Source: Rhodospirillaceae bacterium (lineage in GTDB: Bacteria; Pseudomonadota; Alphaproteobacteria; JABSOH01). From it: 12,457 bases of DNA. Below, one piece after another: positions 7,459 through 12,457 of the stretch (its first letter is position 1; every line of letters starts with the position of its first letter). The stretch is taken from assembly GCA_020629355.1 (NCBI GenBank), contig JAHDDM010000014.1, positions 1-12,457 of the forward strand, read 5' to 3'. The position numbers and the translations under genes were made by a program. The notes under the pieces are model-generated. The model was not told where the DNA came from. It saw only the letters and a list, made by a program, of their open reading frames with translations, and made no database searches.

Positions 7459-8892
7459 ATGCTGAAATTTTCCCGCTATGTTTTCCTTTTCCTGATTGCA
7501 CTGTGTTTTTCAGGCACGGCTTTTGCTGCAGGAGATGCTCCGCATCTTCCAGGTAGCGAGCTCAGCCTGATTTGGATTATCCCCTTTGCGGGCATTTTAC
7601 TGTCTATCGCGCTGTTTCCACTATTTGCCCATGACTTTTGGGAGGCGCATCTGGGGAAAATCAGTGCCTTCTGGGCCTGTACATTGCTGATCCCGATGAT
7701 TGTTCAGTACGGCTTTGCTATCACCAGCTATGAAGTATTACATACCTATCTGTTGGAATATATCCCCTTTATCATTCTATTGCTGTCGTTATTCACCATC
7801 ACTGGCGGCATTGCCTTAAAAGGCTCGCTAGCAGGAACGCCTCTGCTGAACACCATCATGCTGCTGGTGGGCACGGTGATCGCCAGCTGGATGGGGACAA
7901 CAGGCGCTGCCATGTTGATGATCCGCCCACTGCTGCGCGCCAACAAAGGCCGCCAAAACAAGGTGCATATTGTGGTGTTCTTTATTTTTCTGGTGGCGAA
8001 TATCGGCGGTTCATTAACACCGCTTGGTGATCCTCCACTGTTCTTAGGCTTCTTGAAGGGGGTGGATTTCTTCTGGACCACCACCCATATGATTATACCA
8101 ATGCTCTTGGTTGCAGGAATTCTGCTCCCTGTCTTCTATATCATTGACCTCGTGCTGTACAAACGCGAGCTTGCCGCTGGACGCGATCCCTTTGCAGATA
8201 TTGAGCGCGGTATACCGCTAGAACTGGAAGGCAAACAAAATCTGCTGCTGCTGCTCGGTGTTATCGGTGCTGTCTTGATGAGTGGCAGTTGGGATAGTGG
8301 TATCACCTTAACCCTGTATTATGTCGATATTCCTCTTCAGGCTCTGTTGCGGGATGTCCTGCTGCTCGCACTTGCGGGCATGAGCCTGAAAATTACCGCT
8401 CAAAGCACCCGAAAATTGAACGAATTTGACTGGTTTCCCATCGAAGAGGTCGCCCTGCTGTTCGCGGGAATTTTCATCACCATCATTCCAGCCATTCGGA
8501 TTCTCTCGGCTGGCACAGACGGCGCAATGGGCGGGATCGTAACTCTGGTTAGTCATGCAGATGGCACACCGAACAATATCATGTATTTCTGGCTTACTGG
8601 ACTTCTGTCGGGCTTCCTGGACAATGCCCCCACCTATCTGGTGTTCTTCAATACCGCTGGCGGGGATGCCGAAACTCTGATGCACCAGGATACCATCACG
8701 CTACTCGCCATCAGTGCGGGTTCGGTCTTCATGGGCGCATTGACCTATGTCGGGAACGCGCCTAACTTCATGGTCCGCGCCATTGCAAACTCCAGCGGCG
8801 TGAAAATGCCAAGCTTCTTTGGCTATATCGGCTGGTCCTGTATCTTCCTGCTACCATGCTTCCTGTTGGTCACCTGGATATTCTTTAGCTAA
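7459..8892 (+). CDS. NhaD/CitMHS_2-type ion transporter (putative sodium:proton antiporter)
   Basis: A 477-residue polytopic inner-membrane transporter of the ion transporter (IT) superfamily, the set that includes NhaD, ArsB and citrate carriers. The N-terminus looks like a cleavable signal (hydrophobic 7-19, TAFA ending at 23), followed by about 11-12 hydrophobic segments. The two half-repeats each carry a broken-helix motif: GSLTPLGDPPLF (184-195) in the first half, with LDNAPTYLVF (387-396) and YVGNAPNFM (430-438) in the second. These are the substrate-site regions in this superfamily. Close family members are usually named sodium:proton antiporter or putative citrate transporter, but substrates are rarely tested. 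It is the first gene of a tightly packed group with a DUF192 gene and soeAB. Its TAA stop overlaps the next ATG as TAATG. An anion such as sulfite or sulfate as substrate is an inference from context only. Confidence 0.8.
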   Translation: MLKFSRYVFLFLIALCFSGTAFAAGDAPHLPGSELSLIWIIPFAGILLSIALFPLFAHDFWEAHLGKISAFWACTLLIPMIVQYGFAITSYEVLHTYLLEYIPFIILLLSLFTITGGIALKGSLAGTPLLNTIMLLVGTVIASWMGTTGAAMLMIRPLLRANKGRQNKVHIVVFFIFLVANIGGSLTPLGDPPLFLGFLKGVDFFWTTTHMIIPMLLVAGILLPVFYIIDLVLYKRELAAGRDPFADIERGIPLELEGKQNLLLLLGVIGAVLMSGSWDSGITLTLYYVDIPLQALLRDVLLLALAGMSLKITAQSTRKLNEFDWFPIEEVALLFAGIFITIIPAIRILSAGTDGAMGGIVTLVSHADGTPNNIMYFWLTGLLSGFLDNAPTYLVFFNTAGGDAETLMHQDTITLLAISAGSVFMGALTYVGNAPNFMVRAIANSSGVKMPSFFGYIGWSCIFLLPCFLLVTWIFFS

Positions 8893-9419
8893 TGGATGCC
8901 CTTATTTTCCGCTCTTCAAGTTTCACCACAAAAGCAATGATAATGATCCGTGGCACTTCAACAGGTTTACTGCTGCTCTTGGCAGTTTTTGCCTTTTCCC
9001 CTGTGACGCTGGCTCAGGCTGTCGTATCCTCAAAAGATAATGTCCTTTATCCTCTGGAAATAGAGACAGCAGACGGCATCCAGCGTTATCATGTTGAAAT
9101 AGCCCGCACCTATCAGGAGCAAAAACGCGGCCTGATGCACCGCGAGTTCCTACCCGCCTCTCAAGGTATGCTATTCCTGCATAAACAGCCGAAAGTCTTA
9201 CAGATGTGGATGAAGAATACACTAATTGCTTTGGATATGCTCTTCATTGACCAATTTGGCACCATACGTCATATCCATACCGAGGCTCAACCCCATGACG
9301 AGACCACCATCTCCTCGGTTCATGCCGTTGTCGCGGTTTTAGAGTTAAATGCTGGTGTAGTCGCCCGTGATGGGATAGAAATAGGCAACTCAGTACGACT
9401 ACACCCTATAGGAGGGTAA
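8892..9419 (+). CDS. Secreted DUF192 family protein
   Basis: A 175-residue protein with a signal peptide and a single DUF192 domain. The hydrophobic core (about 23-37) is followed by an AQA-type cleavage site at 41-43, and the domain (about 52-172) shows the family signatures KRGLMHRE (78-85), MWMKNTLIALDMLFID (105-120) and VLELNAG (149-155). The family is small, beta-rich and exported in bacteria; its biochemical role is not known. The ATG at 8892 overlaps the transporter stop by one base (TAATG), which favours coupled translation. In-frame ATGs at 8937 and 8943 would give a more compact signal peptide but have no obvious ribosome site. The stop is only 3 bases before the soeA ATG at 9423, and its last codons contain soeA's Shine-Dalgarno sequence, so it is almost surely co-transcribed with soeAB. 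Confidence 0.86.
   Translation: MDALIFRSSSFTTKAMIMIRGTSTGLLLLLAVFAFSPVTLAQAVVSSKDNVLYPLEIETADGIQRYHVEIARTYQEQKRGLMHREFLPASQGMLFLHKQPKVLQMWMKNTLIALDMLFIDQFGTIRHIHTEAQPHDETTISSVHAVVAVLELNAGVVARDGIEIGNSVRLHPIGG
9410..9415 (+). promoter_or_regulatory. Strong ribosome binding site that fixes the soeA start
   Basis: AGGAGG at 9410-9415 is a consensus Shine-Dalgarno sequence, 7 bases before the ATG at 9423. A TTG directly upstream (9420) is in frame but less well placed, so the protein should start MTKLKQQ. The site lies inside the last codons of the DUF192 gene. Confidence 0.75.
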
Positions 9420-9422
9420 TTG

Positions 9423-12278
9423 ATGACCAAATTAAAACAACAGGATCGGGCTCTTGAGCGCTCGCCAGAGGTAAGTGACGAAATACATCACACCACCTGT
9501 TATATGTGTGCTTGCCGTTGCGGCATCAATGTCCACATGAAAGACAGCAAAATCCGCTATATCGAGGGCAATCGTGATCATCCAGTAAATCGTGGTGTCT
9601 TGTGCGCCAAAGGTTCGGCAGGGATTATGCAGCAATATTCGCCAGCGAAATTACGCGCGCCCTTAAAGCGTGTCGGTGAACGCGGCTCAGGAGAATTCGT
9701 TGAAATTTCTTGGGAAGAAGCCCTTTCTACTGCCACGCAATGGCTGAGTGAAATTCGCCATGATGACCCAAAAAAATTGGCCTTTTTCACTGGCAGAGAC
9801 CAAAGTCAATCCATGACCAGCTGGTGGGCACAACAGTTTGGCACACCGAATTACGCGGCGCATGGTGGTTTCTGTTCGGTCAATATGGCTGCCGCCGGCA
9901 TTTACACCATTGGCGGGGCATTTTGGGAGTTCGGTCAACCAGACTGGGATCGTAGCCGCCTGTTTATGATTTTCGGTATCGCCGAAGACCACGATTCCAA
10001 CCCCATCAAGCTAGGACTTGCGCGATTGAAAGAAAACGGCGCGAAAATCGTTGCCGTCAATCCAGTGCGCACGGGCTATAACGCCATTGCGGACGAATGG
10101 CTGCCCATCACACCGGGTACCGATGGTCTTTTGGTCATGGCGATTATCCGCGAATTGATCAATCAAGGCCAAATTGATCTGGAATATCTGTTGCGTTACA
10201 GCAATGCCAGCTGGCTGGTGATTGATGCGCCTAATACTGCTGATCATGGTCTGTTTGCCCGTGATGAAAACGGCAATGTCTTGGCGGCTCGGCGCGATGA
10301 TGGCACACTGCATCCCGCGCAAGACATTCGCCTGAAAGCAGCTTTATCTGGCGAATTTACCCTTGCAGATGGCCGTAAGGCGCGGCCTTCTTTTGCGCTG
10401 CTGGCAGAAGAGGTCAATGCACCATTATACGACATGGCAACCGTATCGGAAAAAACAGGTATTCCCGAAGACCAGATTCGCGGCATAGCCCATGCTTTAG
10501 CTGAGGCCGCCTTTAGCGAAGAGATTGTGATTGACCAGCCTTGGACTGATGTCTATGGCGAAAAACACGAGAAAATGATTGGCCGTCCCGTGAGTTTCCA
10601 TGCCATGCGCGGAATTTCGGCCCATTCCAATGGCTTCCAAACCTGTCGGTCAATTCACCTTCTGCAAGTTCTGTTGGGCAGCATCGATTGCCCTGGTGGT
10701 TTCCGTTACAAGCCGCCGTATCCTAAGCCGTCGAATATTCACCCAACACCGTGCGGCGATAGCAAAGCCTTCACACCGCTTGGGGGTGCGCATTTGGGCT
10801 ATATTCATGGCCCAGAAGAATTGCTGTTGAATCCAGACAATACTGCCAAACGTATCGACAAGGCCTATAGTTGGGATGCGCCTTTTTCAGCCCACGGCCT
10901 GATGCATATGGTGATCAGCAATGCCTATCATCAAGACCCCTATCCCGTGGATATGGTCTTTATGTATATGGCGAACATGGCGTGGAATTCCAGCATGAAC
11001 ACCAAGGGCACCATGGAGATGCTCACGGCAAAAAATCCCGATGGTAGCTATGTCATTCCGAAAATTCTGTATTCGGATGCCTATTCCTCGGAAATGGTGG
11101 CCTTCGCGGATTTAATCCTGCCCGACACCACGTACCTAGAGCGTTTCGATTGCATTTCTTTGCTCGACAGACCCATTTCAGAGGCCGATGCCGCCGCCGA
11201 TGCCATACGCTGGCCTGTCATTGAACCAGACCGTGACGTGCGCGGTTTCCAGTCTGTACTATTAGACCTTGGTGCAAGGCTAGGTTTGCCTGCCATGACC
11301 AACGAAGACGGTACGGCAAAATATCAGGACTATGCCGATTATATCGTTAACCACGAGCGTAAAGAAGGTGTCGGACCTCTGGCAGGTTTTCGCGGTGAGA
11401 ACGCGGATCAATTTGGCACAGGTGCGGTGAACCCGAATCAACTTGAAGCGTACAAAAACAACGGCAGCTTCTGCCACCACGAGATACCGCCCGAAGCCCT
11501 GTATTTCAAACATGCCAACCAGGCCTATCAAGACTGGGCGGTGGGTATTGGTCTGATTCCGAAAACCTCGCCTGTGGTCTTCCAACTCTATCTTGAGCCC
11601 ATGGCAAAATTCCAACGCGCGGCTGAAGGATTTGGTGATGTCCAGCCACCTAAACATCTGAAAGACCGCATTAAAGAAAAGTTTACGCCCTTCCCGCATT
11701 GGTACGCACCAGACGAAGAAAGCGTCCTTAGCGAACAAAACCGCCTTGGTGAATTTCCCTATCATGCCATTACCCAACGCCCTGCGGCCATGTATCATTC
11801 ATGGGGTTCACAAAATGCTTGGCTTCGACAAATTCATACCCATACCCCCATGTTCGTGCCAGAGCAAATTTGCCTTGACCATGACCTGAAAGAAGGCGAT
11901 TGGGCATGGATTATCTCGCACCATGGCAAGATTAAAGTTCCCGTCAAACCGATGAAGGCAGTGAATAGCAAAACGCTCTGGACCTGGAATGCCATTGGTA
12001 AACGCAAAGGCGCATGGGCTTTGCAACATGATGCACCAGAAACTGAACGTGGGTTTTTATTGAATCACCTGATCAAGGAACTCCTGCCCGCAAAGTCTGA
12101 CGGTTTACGCTATGCCAACAGTGATCCCATCACGGGACAGGGCGCATGGTATGACCTAAGAATCCGAATCGAAAAAGCTGAGCCCGATAGCCAAAGCGAC
12201 CCGCAATTTGCGCCACAAGCCTCGCCTGTCGCCAAAGCGCCCTCTGTTCTGCGTTACGAAAGCCATAAAGATGACTGA
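9423..12278 (+). CDS. soeA: Molybdopterin oxidoreductase, probable sulfite dehydrogenase catalytic subunit SoeA
   Basis: A 951-residue catalytic subunit of the DMSO reductase superfamily that binds a bis-pyranopterin guanine dinucleotide molybdenum cofactor and one [4Fe-4S] cluster. Cluster cysteines follow C-x2-C-x3-C-x27-C at 26, 29, 33 and 61 (CYMCACRCG ... VLCAKG). The probable Mo-ligating residue is Cys151 in HGGFCSVNMAAAG. The middle holds the two cofactor domains (for example FGIAEDHDSNPIKLG and VAVNPVRTGYNAIAD). The dinucleotide-binding barrel is near the C-terminus (about 775-885). There is no twin-arginine signal, so the enzyme should face the cytoplasm, as SoeABC does and unlike PsrA/PhsA/ArrA. 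Within the family the best fit is the SoeABC sulfite dehydrogenase, which oxidises sulfite to sulfate and passes electrons to quinone; the partner encoded at 12271 supports this. Other sulfur, polysulfide or unknown substrates remain possible. The start is set by AGGAGG at 9410-9415. Confidence 0.82.
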   Translation: MTKLKQQDRALERSPEVSDEIHHTTCYMCACRCGINVHMKDSKIRYIEGNRDHPVNRGVLCAKGSAGIMQQYSPAKLRAPLKRVGERGSGEFVEISWEEALSTATQWLSEIRHDDPKKLAFFTGRDQSQSMTSWWAQQFGTPNYAAHGGFCSVNMAAAGIYTIGGAFWEFGQPDWDRSRLFMIFGIAEDHDSNPIKLGLARLKENGAKIVAVNPVRTGYNAIADEWLPITPGTDGLLVMAIIRELINQGQIDLEYLLRYSNASWLVIDAPNTADHGLFARDENGNVLAARRDDGTLHPAQDIRLKAALSGEFTLADGRKARPSFALLAEEVNAPLYDMATVSEKTGIPEDQIRGIAHALAEAAFSEEIVIDQPWTDVYGEKHEKMIGRPVSFHAMRGISAHSNGFQTCRSIHLLQVLLGSIDCPGGFRYKPPYPKPSNIHPTPCGDSKAFTPLGGAHLGYIHGPEELLLNPDNTAKRIDKAYSWDAPFSAHGLMHMVISNAYHQDPYPVDMVFMYMANMAWNSSMNTKGTMEMLTAKNPDGSYVIPKILYSDAYSSEMVAFADLILPDTTYLERFDCISLLDRPISEADAAADAIRWPVIEPDRDVRGFQSVLLDLGARLGLPAMTNEDGTAKYQDYADYIVNHERKEGVGPLAGFRGENADQFGTGAVNPNQLEAYKNNGSFCHHEIPPEALYFKHANQAYQDWAVGIGLIPKTSPVVFQLYLEPMAKFQRAAEGFGDVQPPKHLKDRIKEKFTPFPHWYAPDEESVLSEQNRLGEFPYHAITQRPAAMYHSWGSQNAWLRQIHTHTPMFVPEQICLDHDLKEGDWAWIISHHGKIKVPVKPMKAVNSKTLWTWNAIGKRKGAWALQHDAPETERGFLLNHLIKELLPAKSDGLRYANSDPITGQGAWYDLRIRIEKAEPDSQSDPQFAPQASPVAKAPSVLRYESHKDD

Positions 12279-12457
12279 TTTACCGCAACATACCGAAAAA
12301 AAACTCGGCCTTGTTATTGACCTCGATACCTGTGTCGGCTGCCAAGCCTGTGTCGTGAACTGCAAGGAATGGAACACCAGCGGCTACGGAGTTCCACTCT
12401 CTGATCAAGACCCCTACGGTGCAGACCCGCACGGAAGCTGGCTTAATCGGGTGCATT
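12271..12457 (+). CDS. soeB: 4Fe-4S ferredoxin-type subunit, probable SoeB (N-terminal part, cut by right edge)
   Basis: The first 62 codons of an electron-transfer iron-sulfur subunit. It begins MTDLPQHTEKKLGLVIDLDT and contains the first ferredoxin-type cluster motif C21-x2-C24-x2-C27-x3-C31 (CVGCQACVVNC). The following stretch, KEWNTSGYG then PLSDQDPYGADP then WLNRVH, is characteristic of the SoeB/DMSO-reductase B-subunit group. The remaining three cluster motifs should lie beyond the edge. The subunit would relay electrons from SoeA to a membrane subunit (SoeC, expected next and not visible). The ATG at 12271 overlaps the soeA stop by 8 bp in another frame, so translation is likely coupled and the subunits made in balance. 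Confidence 0.85.
   Translation, partial: MTDLPQHTEKKLGLVIDLDTCVGCQACVVNCKEWNTSGYGVPLSDQDPYGADPHGSWLNRVH

Noticed and set aside
8308..8685. 125-codon open frame antisense to the transporter gene
   Set aside because: It covers the conserved second half-repeat of the transporter and has no start signals.
9420..9422. TTG as the start of soeA
   Set aside because: It is in frame and one codon upstream of the ATG at 9423, but the ATG has better spacing from AGGAGG and is the stronger start codon.
11280..11798. 172-codon open frame on the minus strand inside soeA
   Set aside because: It is antisense to the conserved molybdopterin subunit and shows no recognisable domain, so it is a shadow of soeA's codon use.
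1..12457. CRISPR array, insertion sequence, tRNA or rRNA genes
   Set aside because: No regularly spaced direct repeats, transposase-like frames or terminal inverted repeats, cloverleaf sequences or rRNA segments were seen on reading both strands.

Overview
The window is a stretch of chromosome from a proteobacterium, most probably an alphaproteobacterium of moderate G+C content (about half by eye). The main reason is the gene order on the minus strand, rpmH - rnpA - yidC - engB(yihA/ysxC) - argB. Joining engB directly to argB behind the rpmH/rnpA/yidC block is, to my knowledge, an alphaproteobacterial arrangement, and dnaA is not next to rpmH as it is in gammaproteobacteria. A vitamin B12-dependent methylmalonyl-CoA mutase and a SoeAB-type molybdoenzyme also fit this group. 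The genus cannot be named from this window.

Layout: (1) 1-3039, minus strand: a compact housekeeping operon read right to left. It holds rpmH (ribosomal protein L34, GTG start), rnpA (RNase P protein), yidC (membrane insertase), engB (ribosome-assembly GTPase) and the first part of argB (acetylglutamate kinase), which runs off the left edge. A candidate promoter lies at 3082-3110. (2) 3142-3831, plus strand: a VTT/TVP38-type small membrane protein. (3) 3806-5134, minus: a TolC-family outer-membrane channel whose 3' end overlaps the VTT gene. (4) 5218-7365, minus: a full-length methylmalonyl-CoA mutase with its substrate and cobalamin residues in place. (5) 7459 to the right edge, plus: four tightly packed genes. 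These are an ion transporter of the NhaD/CitMHS_2 type, a secreted DUF192 protein, soeA (catalytic molybdopterin subunit) and the start of soeB (iron-sulfur subunit). The junctions are a 1-bp overlap, a 3-bp gap and an 8-bp overlap, so they look like one transcription unit.

Functionally, the left block is ribosome, tRNA and membrane-protein biogenesis. The mutase feeds propionyl-CoA carbon into the TCA cycle. The right block is probably a cytoplasmic-side, membrane-anchored sulfite dehydrogenase (SoeABC) module. Its co-transcribed transporter and secreted DUF192 protein are the most interesting context in the window. No mobile element, CRISPR array, tRNA or rRNA was seen. No stretch over 300 bases lacks a gene, and the longest gap is about 100 bases. 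Most of the window is ordinary conserved chromosome, and I do not claim an entirely new system.
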